From Muribaculaceae bacterium (GTDB lineage: Bacteria > Bacteroidota > Bacteroidia > Bacteroidales > Muribaculaceae), in NCBI GenBank assembly GCA_029070945.1, contig JAIEBK010000146.1:1-33365 (forward strand): 33,365 nucleotides of DNA. Direction: 5' to 3'. Position 1 is the first letter of the stretch, and the number at the start of each line of letters is the position of its first letter. A program made the position numbers and the translations under genes. Shown here piece by piece: positions 1 through 9,077 of the stretch. The notes beneath the pieces are model-generated. The model did no database searches. It had not been told where the DNA came from and saw nothing but the letters and a program-made list of their open reading frames with translations.

Positions 1-37
1 AGTGTTAAAACGGGTCAAAAATAGGCATTTTAACACT
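1..37 (-). promoter_or_regulatory. Inverted repeat around a Bacteroidota-type -7 box
   Basis: AGTGTTAAAA at 1-10 is the exact reverse complement of 28-37. On the minus strand the loop contains TATTTTTG (23 down to 16), which fits the Bacteroidota -7 form TAnnTTTG. It would drive a gene left of the window, or the hairpin may end the fimbrial operon, whose stop codon lies at 79-81. A second, smaller inverted repeat (GAAATT 45-50 / AATTTC 57-62) lies between. No clear -33 box is seen, so the promoter reading is tentative. Confidence 0.35.
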
Positions 38-78
38 TCTGATGGAAATTTTTGGGAATTTCAGCCGATTTTGAGGAA

Positions 79-1299
79 TCAGTTCGGTAGCCAACCGAGC
101 GGAGCAGATTCATAGGTGTCGGGATGGCAGATGGTCAGTCGGTGAAGCCCGGAACCATAACCGAGACAGTCGGTCTTATACTCTTCAAGCTCGTCAGCTG
201 TCAGAGGGCGAACCAGACGGGAAAGGCCGACATCATCATTAAGAACACTCCAATTATATGCCTTGACTTCAGTTCCGTCGTAATGAATGAACAGTATCGT
301 TCCTGCTCTTTCTCCGGAAGAGCCATTCTGCGCTGTGAAATATCCATATCTTGGCCAGGCATTGACATCAGGTCCGTCTCCAATATAAGGCCAATAACAA
401 CATACCGGAATGTCTGTATCATTTTCCCTCGCCGTTATTTCCGAGAGTAAATACATCCTCATCTTCGACATCCGCATTTTCGCACAACAGGCCTCTATCA
501 ATCCGGCATCAGGGAAAACCCATGTATTATAATTGTCATTATCATAAAAGCACGAAGTTACATCTGATTCTCCGGAACACCTGTATTTACCAAGCCAGTT
601 CAACCTCTTATTCGCCAGGCCGGAACGTTTACTGTAACTGACCTCCTCTCCCTTGTATAACTGGTGCTGACTCTCCGAAAAAGTTGTCAGGCCATCGTCA
701 ATAAACTTAAATGGAACCATAATAAGCATCTTACCGCTATAATTGTAAGCCTGCCTCTTTTTCCCATCGTCATCTCTCCCTACATATGCATAATTTATCC
801 AATCAGCGGAAGTGCTTTGAACATTACGGTCCATTATCATCCACGCTCTGTCATCATGCCTGATGACAACATCGTCGACAATGGCTTTACGCGGTTTTAC
901 AGTCAATGAATATGTGACGGATTTTTCCTCACAGGAGAGTGTGACGTCCCTTTGTATAGCAGGATCATCGGGCCCCATAGCCCCTACAGAGATGTAAAAG
1001 ACATCGGTCCCGGAATTTATTATGGATATCGCTTCATTACCGATCTGCGAACATAAAATCAAATCTCCGTTTTTGGAAATTTTCTGATTTTTCTGTTCCA
1101 AAAATGATTCCTTGCAATACATATAGACATCCGATCTATCCATTGAGATTCTTCCTTCCAACGGCCATTCAAGAGTTGACGAGACGCCGACAGGCACACC
1201 ATCGCCTATAGTCCCGTCGACATAGACCTTGAACGGTATGTCGATGAAAGAGTTGAAGCACTCCGGATCAAAACCGTCAATTTCAATCTCCTTTCTCAC
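79..1299 (-). pseudogene. Distal part of a split fimbrial lipoprotein (tip/anchor-like)
   Basis: This 406-residue frame opens with GTG five bases after the stop of the upstream frame (1305-2837), inside a 17-bp tandem duplication (1292-1325). It has no signal peptide or lipobox, although its relatives would be surface proteins. If one repeat copy is removed the two frames join exactly, giving one protein of 913 residues. Residues from about 240 on resemble the C-terminal module of large Bacteroidales DUF4906/Fib_succ_major-like proteins: a tryptophan/phenylalanine-proline segment (WVFPDAG) followed by an acidic helix region, a YWPYIG element where relatives have YWSST, and an ending LVRPLT where relatives have VRCVR. 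This module resemblance is by eye only. It is most likely the detached C-terminal half of the upstream gene. Translation by re-initiation is possible, but the product would probably stay in the cytoplasm. The family assignment is uncertain; the split itself is read directly from the sequence. Confidence 0.7.
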
Positions 1300-1325
1300 A
1301 TGATCTATTTTCTCACATGATCTAT
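1292..1325. repeat. Exact 17-bp tandem duplication splitting a gene
   Basis: The unit tttctcacatgatctat occurs twice without a gap, at 1292-1308 and 1309-1325; the flanking bases (c at 1291, c at 1326) break the repeat on both sides. On the minus strand the second passage through the unit produces an in-frame TAG (1307-1305). With a single copy the reading frame continues from residue 510 of the upstream frame into the downstream frame. Any copy number above one gives the same TAG at the junction, so only one copy permits the full-length protein. Confidence 0.95.
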
Positions 1326-2837
1326 CTTCACGCGATCATAAGATTGCGGAATGAGAGCAAACGGCATGCCCTCAGGAATAACGTTATCTCCGCTATCACC
1401 CGACGTACTGTTCTGACAGACATAGAGGTCAACACTCAGACTTCCTCCTTCGGGAGAATGAGCCGTAACCAGAAATTTTCCCGATAAGACATCATTACCG
1501 GAATTAATATCAGACGGACTTACTGTCAGGATTGATACCGGAAAACCCGGCTGCAGGGAGGCTGTAAAAGGATGTGCGGAATCATCTCCATCTGAAACAT
1601 ACATGACTTCAAGTATCAGGTTCCTGGATGTAAGAATCCTTACTTCCCTGCTTTCTACCGACTTTCCATCAAATTCCAGTCTACCGGTGGATAGGATAAT
1701 GAAATTTCCGGCATCATCCATAGCGAAACTACCGGCTTCCAGATCCCAATCCTCGATCACAGAGAGCCTGATCAGTGATTCCCGAGACATGTAGGCCTCT
1801 TCAGGAGTGGGAGCACCTCTGCCATTCACCGACTGGATATTGACCGTATACTTAGAATTCGCCCTTAATGAAGACTTATTTCCTGAAACGCCCAAATTGA
1901 CGCGATAATACGAGGATTCCGTATCATCCTTATATTTAGCCTTGATTATAAGTGCTGTGGACTCCCTGTCGGAAGGATGGGCATCCTGACTACCGGAAGG
2001 GAAACAGTAGACGGCTTCCCTCAGCTGCTGGCGACCATCCGCATCCGCGTCCGGAACACGGACGTATACATCGGTTCCCGATCCATCTCCATCATCAGAC
2101 AATACACCCCGTATGGTTCCGAACCGATCGTCAGGCTCTATTTCCTCCGGATTTACCGGTGTAGCGTCACGCCAGTTGCATAGAGTCACACCTTCCACAA
2201 CAAATCCACTCCCTGCATTATTAGTAAGATCTATGCGAGCCACCATCCTTCGGAACGACAGTGACGCAGACACATGAAAGCATCCATCATCACCTTTCGT
2301 GAACCGGAAATACCCGTCGTCCACGACGTTTCCACGCATCGGAAGACAACTGACCCTATCAGCCAGAATACGCTCAGCTTTGAAAAAACGCAGATATTCC
2401 CTGACATCGGTATCGGCGGCACTCCAGGACCTTACATATTCCTCAAAATTCGTGAAACCGTCAGGGACATAACAGTCGGCATTCGCCAGGGCCAGAAGCC
2501 GATAGTCAGTATCGGGCTTAAGACGCATCGGCATCTTAAATAAAAGAGCGGAAGGATCCGTCTCCGAGACTTCTCCCCTTACAGCAGCCAACGGCACATC
2601 CGTCTCAAAAGATGCTTCGGAATCATAAAACAACAGATAGGCATGGTCTATCAGCATCTCCATCCGCACGGAGCCATCGGACCTTGTCTGACTGCCATTA
2701 TCCACCGAGAACGAAATCACTGTATTCCCCGCTCCGGCATCGAAGATGTTTCGATGACGGAGATCATCGGCACAAGAAGTTATGAAAAACATCCATAATA
2801 AAGCCGATATGATGTGGCAGAGATACAGCCTGTTCAT
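1305..2837 (-). CDS. Fimbrial lipoprotein, DUF4906/Mfa-like, truncated N-terminal part
   Basis: A 510-residue frame starting with ATG and a lipoprotein signal peptide; the lipobox is FITSC with the acceptor Cys at residue 22. The mature N-terminus has an Arg-containing stretch (GSQTRSD) and then a typical fimbrillin-type beta-sandwich pattern, with AYLLFYD near residue 70 and DTDYRLLALAN near residue 112. These are seen in DUF4906 and FimB/Mfa2-type subunits of Bacteroidales pili, which act as anchors or tip proteins at the outer membrane. It lies 41 bases downstream of a fimbrillin-like gene and is surely in its operon. The frame stops at a TAG created by a 17-bp tandem duplication, and the missing 403 residues follow in another frame. 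It could be translated as a shorter secreted lipoprotein, or be inactive. The exact family is uncertain; lipoprotein export and the fimbrillin-like class are fairly secure. Confidence 0.75.
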   Translation of the reverse strand: MNRLYLCHIISALLWMFFITSCADDLRHRNIFDAGAGNTVISFSVDNGSQTRSDGSVRMEMLIDHAYLLFYDSEASFETDVPLAAVRGEVSETDPSALLFKMPMRLKPDTDYRLLALANADCYVPDGFTNFEEYVRSWSAADTDVREYLRFFKAERILADRVSCLPMRGNVVDDGYFRFTKGDDGCFHVSASLSFRRMVARIDLTNNAGSGFVVEGVTLCNWRDATPVNPEEIEPDDRFGTIRGVLSDDGDGSGTDVYVRVPDADADGRQQLREAVYCFPSGSQDAHPSDRESTALIIKAKYKDDTESSYYRVNLGVSGNKSSLRANSKYTVNIQSVNGRGAPTPEEAYMSRESLIRLSVIEDWDLEAGSFAMDDAGNFIILSTGRLEFDGKSVESREVRILTSRNLILEVMYVSDGDDSAHPFTASLQPGFPVSILTVSPSDINSGNDVLSGKFLVTAHSPEGGSLSVDLYVCQNSTSGDSGDNVIPEGMPFALIPQSYDRVKIDHVRK

Positions 2838-2878
2838 GAAGACATGTCAATCAGATTCGGAAGCGGATAGAGAATCCG

Positions 2879-4267
2879 TCAAAGGTCTACCGACTGCTCA
2901 ACCTCATCCCATTCGGCAACCGTGAATACAGCCTCGATCCACGCAGAAGTGGAACTATCAGCATCAGCCGAAGGATCAAGAGGACGCAGTAAGGCTTCAG
3001 AATGGCATCCAAGATTCTTTATGGAATTTACGGCTATCTTATAGAATTTATTACGTTCTACCTTCAATGCTCCATCCGCATCCTTTATATTGATCCTGTA
3101 AAAAGCCTCGCCTGACATAAAATGAATGATCTGATACTGACGTATCTGAACATCCGAAGTAGCCGCCGCTCTAAACGGAGCCTCCGATTCCGAGACCGTA
3201 ACCGCAAAGGTATTGCCCCCATTAAGGGCGTTGACATACCTGTTTACATCAGACGTACTGTTGAATGTGATGACATGCTTTGTATCAGGATCTATGACAA
3301 AATCCTCGAAACCATTATTCTCATCCACCACACCCACGGCATAAAAAGAGCTGTTTGGCATACCAGCCGAGCCTTTGGTCAACTTTCCGTCAAAAATATA
3401 ATAAAAGTCAGGTGTGACCGGAACGCTAAGGGTTACAAAAGTAGTATTTCCGGCCACAGGGTTACTCACGATATTCTCTGAAAGATAGTGGCAACCGTCA
3501 GCTGTGAAGTCTCCGGTCACGACCGGCAGAAACTGATTGTCGGGAACAACGGTATATCCATCGAATGTGCCGTTGGTGTGTGTGGTGAAAGATTCAAACA
3601 CATCGGTGCCGTTTGGTCTTACACGCATTCTATCACATGTCTGTGACACACGGAACTGCGTATTACCCTTACAGCTGAATCCCTGAGCCGACAAATCGAT
3701 GTTGCCCAATTTAACCTGAGTTTTTGAAACAAGACGGACAAGCTCGATCCTGAATAGGTTTGATGCAGGTATCTGTGTTGAATTCGCCGATTTAAGCACG
3801 ACCTGGGAATCACTTTTCCCAATCATAACGAACTCTTTGGATGTCTTGAGGTCGCTTAGCTTGGAAGAAAAGATGGTCTCTTCAAAATCCTGCAAGGAAG
3901 CGCCGGTTCCAATTGTAGTGCCTACTATGTTTTTCGATGAGACCGCATATATGGTCTTGAGACCGGGAGTCACATTAAATTCAACCGGCTTATCAGAGGA
4001 AAGCGTTATATCTGATTCAAATGTCTCGAGTTCATTTGCCCCGTTGAACACATACACGCTGACTTTAGAAACTTTTTTCTCCGCATCTGTGCTGAGGTCG
4101 CTTCCGGCCCTTGTAGAGGCTACGTCAAGAAGCAATTGAATTCTGGCAGTCTCGCTTACAGGAGATACCGTGATATCAAAAGGATTCCTGTCGCTCGTAC
4201 ATGACATGAACGCGGGCATAAACGAGGCCGTTAACAAGGCCAGGGAGGAGATTCTGAGTTTTTTCAT
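2879..4267 (-). CDS. Fimbrillin-like lipoprotein (type V pilus major subunit-like)
   Basis: 462 residues. The N-terminus is a lipoprotein signal peptide with lipobox AFMSC (Cys 23). After it comes a short leader ending in STRAG near residue 53; pilins of the FimA/Mfa1 group are exported as lipoproteins and then cut after such an arginine by a trypsin-like protease before strand-exchange polymerisation. The N-terminal domain shows the family pattern KVSVYVFNGANELE (residues about 68-81) and an AVSS segment. The C-terminus ends in a strand with AEWDEVEQSVDL, similar to the conserved V-x-W ending of Mfa1-like proteins. It is the first gene of a minus-strand operon with the split lipoprotein gene behind it. 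I recognise the class but not a specific named subunit. No promoter of the TAnnTTTG form was found in the 122 bases upstream. Confidence 0.78.
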   Translation of the reverse strand: MKKLRISSLALLTASFMPAFMSCTSDRNPFDITVSPVSETARIQLLLDVASTRAGSDLSTDAEKKVSKVSVYVFNGANELETFESDITLSSDKPVEFNVTPGLKTIYAVSSKNIVGTTIGTGASLQDFEETIFSSKLSDLKTSKEFVMIGKSDSQVVLKSANSTQIPASNLFRIELVRLVSKTQVKLGNIDLSAQGFSCKGNTQFRVSQTCDRMRVRPNGTDVFESFTTHTNGTFDGYTVVPDNQFLPVVTGDFTADGCHYLSENIVSNPVAGNTTFVTLSVPVTPDFYYIFDGKLTKGSAGMPNSSFYAVGVVDENNGFEDFVIDPDTKHVITFNSTSDVNRYVNALNGGNTFAVTVSESEAPFRAAATSDVQIRQYQIIHFMSGEAFYRINIKDADGALKVERNKFYKIAVNSIKNLGCHSEALLRPLDPSADADSSTSAWIEAVFTVAEWDEVEQSVDL

Positions 4268-4389
4268 GATTATTATATATTAGTTATTTTTAGATTCGCA
4301 GACTCAATTAAGTGCCATGTAGTATGAGGGTAGCAGAGTTCTTTCGCTATCGAAGCCTATAGCCATGAGCAAGGCTGACAGTAGACTGA

Positions 4390-6177
4390 TCAGTCAAGCT
4401 TTAGGACAGCGAGGAAGGCCTTCTGAGGCACCTCTACCCTGCCGATCTGCTTCATGCGCTTCTTGCCTTCCTTCTGCTTCTCGAGCAGCTTGCGCTTACG
4501 GCTTATGTCGCCTCCGTAGCATTTCGCGGTCACGTCCTTGCGTACGGCTTTGACAGTCTCGCGCGCAATTACCTTTGTGCCGATAGCCGCCTGGATAGCG
4601 ATGTCGAACTGCTGGCGCGGAATGAGTTCTTTAAGCTTCTCACACATGCGTCGTCCGAACTTCACGGAGTTGTCGGCATGAGTAAGGGTAGACAACGCAT
4701 CCACGCTCTCGCCATTGAGCAGTATGTCAAGCTTTACAAGATTGGAGGGTCGGAAATCGTGGATATGATAGTCAAAAGAAGCGTATCCCTTTGAGATGGA
4801 TTTCAGTTTATCGTAGAAGTCAATCACGATCTCTCCCAGAGGCATGTCGAAGGTTATTTCCATTCGGTTGCCGGAGATGTATTCCTGCTTGATAAGCTCA
4901 CCACGCTTTCCAAGACAGAGGGTCATGATCGGGCCGATAAACTCAGCGGCGGTGATGACAGTAGCACGTATATACGGCTCCTCTATATGGTCGATAAGCG
5001 TGGGATCGGGAAGCCCGGAGGGGTTGTGGACCTCCATCTTGTTTCCTTTCTTGTCATAGACGAAATAGGAAACGTTAGGGACAGTAGTGATGACATCCAT
5101 ATTGAACTCGCGGCCCAGACGCTCCTGAATGATCTCCATATGAAGCAGACCGAGGAATCCGCAACGGAATCCGAAGCCGAGAGCGGCCGAAGACTCCGGC
5201 TGGAATGTGAGGGAAGCATCGTTGAGCTGTAGTTTCTCAAGCGAGGCACGCAGGTTCTCAAAGTCTTCCGGATCGATCGGATAGACACCGGCGAACACCA
5301 TCGGCTTCACCTCCTCAAAGCCCTCTATGGCCTTATCGCAGGGACGCGCCACATGTGTGATGGTATCACCTACCTTAACCTCCCGCGAAGTCTTTATGCC
5401 TGAGATGATATATCCTACATTTCCGGCGGAGAGTTCCTTACGGGGTGAAAGATCGAGTTTCAGCACACCGATCTCGTCGGCATGGTATTCCTTGCCGGTG
5501 CTGACGAACTTAACGAAATCGCCGGTGCGAATGGTGCCGTTGACTATCTTGAAATATGCTATAATGCCACGGAAAGGGTTGAAGACGGAGTCAAAGATAA
5601 GGGCCTGCAGCGGAGCATCGGGATCCCCTTTGGGAGCCGGAACACGCTCCACGATAGCCTTCAGTATCTCGTCGACTCCCATACCGGTCTTTCCGGAAGC
5701 CCGTATGATCTCGGAGCGGTCGCATCCGAGAAGATCCACAATCTGATCCTCAACCTCGTCGGGATTGGCGCTTTCAAGGTCGCACTTATTGATAACAGGT
5801 ATGATCTCCAGGTTATTGTCGATGGCCATATAAAGGTTTGAGATGGTCTGCGCCTGAATACCCTGGCTGCCGTCGACAATCAGAAGCGCTCCTTCGCAAG
5901 CCGCGATCGAACGTGAGACCTCATAAGAGAAGTCCACATGTCCCGGAGTGTCTATAAGATTGAGTGTATAATGTTCGCCGTCAAGCTCATAGTCCATCTG
6001 AATAGCGTGGCTCTTGATGGTGATGCCCCGCTCGCGTTCGAGATCCATGTCATCGAGCACCTGTGCCTCCATATCTTTGGCAGAGACGGTATTCGTACGT
6101 TCGAGCAGTCGGTCGGCAAGGGTAGACTTGCCGTGGTCAATATGGGCTATGATACAGAAATTGCGGATATTTTTCAT
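4390..6177 (-). CDS. lepA: Elongation factor 4 (LepA), ribosome back-translocase GTPase
   Basis: 595 residues, the usual length. LepA is a translational GTPase that binds ribosomes and can move tRNAs backwards, acting in the cytoplasm under ionic or cold stress and in initiation. The G1 motif AHIDHGKST spans residues 11-19, the switch region RERGITIK is near 48-55, DTPGH is at 76-80 and NKCD at 130-133. These are followed by EF-G-like domains II, III and V and the LepA-specific C-terminal domain with its lysine-rich ending ([20 protein letters not shown]-type). The start ATG is followed directly by the conserved [16 protein letters not shown]. It stands alone between the fimbrial operon and the C11 peptidase, with its own predicted promoter at 6234-6265. 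Its stop codon lies inside a 12-bp palindrome (4384-4395). Confidence 0.98.
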   Translation of the reverse strand: MKNIRNFCIIAHIDHGKSTLADRLLERTNTVSAKDMEAQVLDDMDLERERGITIKSHAIQMDYELDGEHYTLNLIDTPGHVDFSYEVSRSIAACEGALLIVDGSQGIQAQTISNLYMAIDNNLEIIPVINKCDLESANPDEVEDQIVDLLGCDRSEIIRASGKTGMGVDEILKAIVERVPAPKGDPDAPLQALIFDSVFNPFRGIIAYFKIVNGTIRTGDFVKFVSTGKEYHADEIGVLKLDLSPRKELSAGNVGYIISGIKTSREVKVGDTITHVARPCDKAIEGFEEVKPMVFAGVYPIDPEDFENLRASLEKLQLNDASLTFQPESSAALGFGFRCGFLGLLHMEIIQERLGREFNMDVITTVPNVSYFVYDKKGNKMEVHNPSGLPDPTLIDHIEEPYIRATVITAAEFIGPIMTLCLGKRGELIKQEYISGNRMEITFDMPLGEIVIDFYDKLKSISKGYASFDYHIHDFRPSNLVKLDILLNGESVDALSTLTHADNSVKFGRRMCEKLKELIPRQQFDIAIQAAIGTKVIARETVKAVRKDVTAKCYGGDISRKRKLLEKQKEGKKRMKQIGRVEVPQKAFLAVLKLD

Positions 6178-6197
6178 TGTCAGATTGAAATCAAATT

Positions 6198-6232
6198 AGC
6201 CGGTTTTTCCACTAAGATATGAAAAACCGGCT
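6198..6232 (-). terminator. Perfect 12-bp hairpin after the C11 peptidase gene
   Basis: Arms 6198-6209 and 6221-6232 (AGCCGGTTTTTC and its exact complement) enclose an 11-base loop, 50 bases past the stop codon of the peptidase gene. The T-tract after it on the minus strand is weak (AATTTGATTT), so it may end transcription inefficiently. The right arm abuts the -7 box of the lepA promoter, so the lepA transcript would start near or inside the right arm and lack the full hairpin. Confidence 0.6.
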
Positions 6233-6233
6233 T

Positions 6234-6265
6234 CAAAGTTACGAAAATTTTCTGAGATAGCGAAA
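6234..6265 (-). promoter_or_regulatory. Predicted promoter of lepA
   Basis: On the minus strand TAACTTTG (6241 down to 6234) matches the Bacteroidota -7 form TAnnTTTG exactly. A TTTC at 6265-6262, twenty bases upstream, can serve as the -33 box. The lepA start codon lies about 57 bases downstream of the -7 box. Confidence 0.6.
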
Positions 6266-6281
6266 AAAGGGAGTGAAAAAA

Positions 6282-7457
6282 TCAAGGATTCACACGCTGT
6301 GCCCAGTCGAGAGTACCATAGTAAGAATCCACACTAATGGAGGCCGTACCCGGGAAATAGCAGGAGAACCCGGAGTATATTTCCGGATCAAAGGCATTTG
6401 AAACACCATTGAAATTGCGTGTCGAGCACCCTGCATATATCGTCATATCCTGAAGGGCGGCATCGAACTCTTCCACGAGTGCGGCTTCCCGGCTATCAGA
6501 AGAATAATTCTTAATATATTTCTTAGTAAACTGACCGAAGTCATATAGGGCGGTCTTGAGCCGGCTGTAGTTCTGAAGTCCGAACGGTGAAAACGGACGG
6601 TTGCCTGACGCATATATGTCGGCCGCAGCCTGTGCAAGACGCTCGAGTCCGGCGGTCTTAATCACTGTGACAGTTACAGCCATGTTCTTATCGTTGTAAT
6701 AATCATAGAAAGCTTTGCCTGCCCCGGCAAGGTCGGGCGTGGGAGCTACGAGCAACGGAAGAGTGGTATCATAATTCATGCCCATGCTCCAATCTTCTGT
6801 AGGATAACCGGCGATATAATCGCATTTATCCCGCAGCTGGTAGGCAACTTCCACACCCATCATGTAGCACAAGTCAAACCATATATAGTCAAACATTCTG
6901 TCGGGAATGGCGGAAGCGAGCTGATCGATGTCGCAATAGTCAGTCACACCCTGATATTTGTCCATGCCATAGCTTTTCTGCATCCCTTCCGGCAACTGAT
7001 GGTCGGAGAAATTCGGTATCCAGCCGGTGCCGTGACTCCAGAAAATCAAACCGTATTTTTCAGCCGGAGCTTCTTCCCTGAGATCGGAAAACACCTCACG
7101 CATACGCACCGGATCTGTAGAAAACGTGTTGCGGTCGTATGTCTTCAGTTCCATAAAATCCCATTCTCCGGCCGGATCCTTTTTCAGCTCCTCAAGCTTG
7201 GCAATTTCAGAAGACTGCGACGGAACGCTGTAGAGCAACACACGGACATCGCTGCCGAGTCCGTATATATTCGGCGCGGCCTTGAGCATCTCATTTTTAT
7301 CAGACACAAGGTCGGATGCAAGATTATTGGAAGCAACCGCATAAATCAGTACGGTGCGGCTTGCGGAGACCTGCTGAGGCTCCTCTTTCCTGTCACGGCA
7401 TGAAGATAGGACTGCGACAAAAGATATTGCAATAAGTAAAGTGAGAAATCTATTCAT
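6282..7457 (-). CDS. Clostripain-family (C11) cysteine peptidase, lipoprotein
   Basis: 391 residues from the ATG at 7457. An upstream open stretch to 7574 exists, but the internal ATG is chosen because it begins a lipoprotein signal peptide with lipobox LSSC (Cys 20). The C11 catalytic pair is visible: His 142 in IFWSHGTGW and Cys 197 in IWFDLCYMMGVEVAY. Family members cleave after basic residues, often activate themselves by cleavage, and in Bacteroidales are secreted or surface-held (fragipain-like enzymes process toxins). The position next to a fimbrial operon, whose fimbrillin has an Arg processing site, makes a role in pilin maturation conceivable, though the two are separated by lepA; that link is inference. 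The gene diverges from rprX, and a perfect inverted repeat overlaps its likely promoter. Confidence 0.88.
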   Translation of the reverse strand: MNRFLTLLIAISFVAVLSSCRDRKEEPQQVSASRTVLIYAVASNNLASDLVSDKNEMLKAAPNIYGLGSDVRVLLYSVPSQSSEIAKLEELKKDPAGEWDFMELKTYDRNTFSTDPVRMREVFSDLREEAPAEKYGLIFWSHGTGWIPNFSDHQLPEGMQKSYGMDKYQGVTDYCDIDQLASAIPDRMFDYIWFDLCYMMGVEVAYQLRDKCDYIAGYPTEDWSMGMNYDTTLPLLVAPTPDLAGAGKAFYDYYNDKNMAVTVTVIKTAGLERLAQAAADIYASGNRPFSPFGLQNYSRLKTALYDFGQFTKKYIKNYSSDSREAALVEEFDAALQDMTIYAGCSTRNFNGVSNAFDPEIYSGFSCYFPGTASISVDSYYGTLDWAQRVNP

Positions 7458-7477
7458 AATATATAGAAACGCGGTTT

Positions 7478-7494
7478 TCACAAAAATATTGTGA
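7478..7494. promoter_or_regulatory. 17-bp inverted repeat overlapping the C11 peptidase promoter
   Basis: TCACAA (7478-7483) and TTGTGA (7489-7494) form a perfect inverted repeat with a five-base centre. On the minus strand the repeat contains TATTTTTG (7488 down to 7481), which fits the -7 form TAnnTTTG, so a bound dimer would block or modulate the peptidase promoter. The site lies in the divergent region shared with rprX. No clear -33 box was found at the right spacing. Confidence 0.45.
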
Positions 7495-7589
7495 TAATAG
7501 AAACGGACAGTTCCCTCATAATAAACCAATCGGGGACGAAAGGTGTTAAAAAGAATGAAAATTTCTGAACACAAGATTAAATTTACGAT

Positions 7590-9074
7590 ATGAAAAAATC
7601 AATCATATGGCTTCTTACTATTGTAATGGGCATCACTTTCTGCGCATTGCTCTATTTCCAGATCACATATCTGGAAAATATGGTAAAGATGCGTGAATCC
7701 CAGTTTTCCGAAGGAGCCATGCGCTCACTCTACGGCACTGTCGGCCTTCTGGAACGCCGGGAGACAATGCATTTCCTCGAACAGGACATCCGAATGATCA
7801 ATTCATATGACAGCGACGGAGAAGAAGATCCTACGGAACTGCTCACCACGGAAGAGCTTTTTCCCATACCCCAGCCGGGAAAGAATCCGGTGATATCTTA
7901 CCGGCAACCGACGGAAAAACTCGAAAAGAGATATCACGAGCTGCAATCGGCCATATGGGAGCAGTATGTATATCAAAGAGGGCTGCTCGACGAAGTCATC
8001 CTCTCAATCCTCTATGACGGTGCCCGCCGCCCGGTGCTGGAACGTGCGGATGCCGACACAATTCGTAAGGTGCTGACAGTGGAACTGGCAAACAACGGGC
8101 TCGAGGTGCCTTTCAGTTTCGCCGTCACCGACAACAACACCATCATCTACTCCACACCGGACTATGACCCCGACAAATCGGAAAAACAGATATATTCGGC
8201 CCGACTTTTCCCCAACTCCAACAGCCGCTACGAACTTAAGGTGGAGTTTCCCACAAAGGCCAACTACATCTATTCGTCGGTGCGTTTCGTCATCCCGACC
8301 CTCGCTCTGAGCATACTCCTGCTCGCCATCTTCATCTTCACAATGATACTTGCGTTCAGACAGAAAAAACTCGGGGAAATGAAGACTGACTTCATCAACA
8401 ACATGACTCATGAGCTCAAGACCCCCATAAGCACTATATCACTTGCCGCACAGATGCTCAACGATGACTCCGTAAGGAAATCTCCGGAGACTCTGCATCA
8501 TATCTCTGAAGTGATCAACACCGAGTCAAAGCGACTGAGATTCCAGGTGGAGAAAGTGCTTCAGATGTCAGTGCTCGACAACAGCAACAGCGCATTGAAT
8601 TTCCGGACAGTCGATGCCAACAAGATAATAGCAGGTGTGGTCTCTACATTCAAGCTGAAGGTGGAACGATTCGGAGGAAGGCTCAGCTTCATCAACGACG
8701 CCGAGGAAGCGATGGTCAACGTAGACGAGATGCAGTTTACCAACGTCATATTCAACCTGCTTGACAACGCTGTGAAATACAGAAATGAAGACGTGGAGCC
8801 GGAACTAACCGTCAAGACATCCGACATGGACGGGAAGCACCTCAGGATCCAGATACGCGACAACGGTATAGGAATGAAGAAGGAAGATCTCAAGAAGATC
8901 TTTGAGAAATTCTACAGGGTGCATACAGGCAACCGTCACGACGTGAAAGGATTCGGCCTCGGACTTGCCTATGTGCAAAGAATGGTCACCATCTTCAACG
9001 GAACGATCTCCGTAGAGTCCGAGCTGGGGAAAGGAAGCGAATTCACCATCGTATTGCCACTGGCGCAGTCATAA
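7590..9074 (+). CDS. rprX: Sensor histidine kinase RprX
   Basis: 494 residues. It senses an envelope signal and phosphorylates the response regulator encoded 212 bases downstream. The first membrane segment is residues 5-24, followed by a sensor domain of about 205 residues outside the membrane, with the second membrane segment at about 232-255. The HisKA domain has NNMTHELKTPIST with phospho-acceptor His 274. The ATPase domain shows the N box (NLLDNAVKYRN), DNGIGM and GFGLGL. The N-terminal and overall pattern match the Bacteroides RprX family. It has its own upstream region, divergent from the C11 peptidase gene. The physiological signal is unknown; in Bacteroides fragilis the pair was found through an effect on tetracycline-linked and porin expression, so an envelope role is likely. 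Confidence 0.88.
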   Translation: MKKSIIWLLTIVMGITFCALLYFQITYLENMVKMRESQFSEGAMRSLYGTVGLLERRETMHFLEQDIRMINSYDSDGEEDPTELLTTEELFPIPQPGKNPVISYRQPTEKLEKRYHELQSAIWEQYVYQRGLLDEVILSILYDGARRPVLERADADTIRKVLTVELANNGLEVPFSFAVTDNNTIIYSTPDYDPDKSEKQIYSARLFPNSNSRYELKVEFPTKANYIYSSVRFVIPTLALSILLLAIFIFTMILAFRQKKLGEMKTDFINNMTHELKTPISTISLAAQMLNDDSVRKSPETLHHISEVINTESKRLRFQVEKVLQMSVLDNSNSALNFRTVDANKIIAGVVSTFKLKVERFGGRLSFINDAEEAMVNVDEMQFTNVIFNLLDNAVKYRNEDVEPELTVKTSDMDGKHLRIQIRDNGIGMKKEDLKKIFEKFYRVHTGNRHDVKGFGLGLAYVQRMVTIFNGTISVESELGKGSEFTIVLPLAQS

Positions 9075-9077
9075 GCA

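Noticed and set aside
79-1299. The distal fimbrial frame as an independent gene
   Set aside because: It starts with GTG inside the repeat, has no signal peptide, and is in exact frame with the upstream gene when one repeat copy is removed; a split gene is the simpler reading.
4384-4395. Perfect 12-bp palindrome GACTGATCAGTC over the lepA stop codon
   Set aside because: It has no loop or T-tract for a terminator and half of it is set by the coding sequence; a chance palindrome of this size is plausible.
7458-7574. N-terminal extension of the C11 peptidase frame
   Set aside because: The extension covers the divergent promoter region and precedes a complete lipoprotein signal peptide that starts at 7457.
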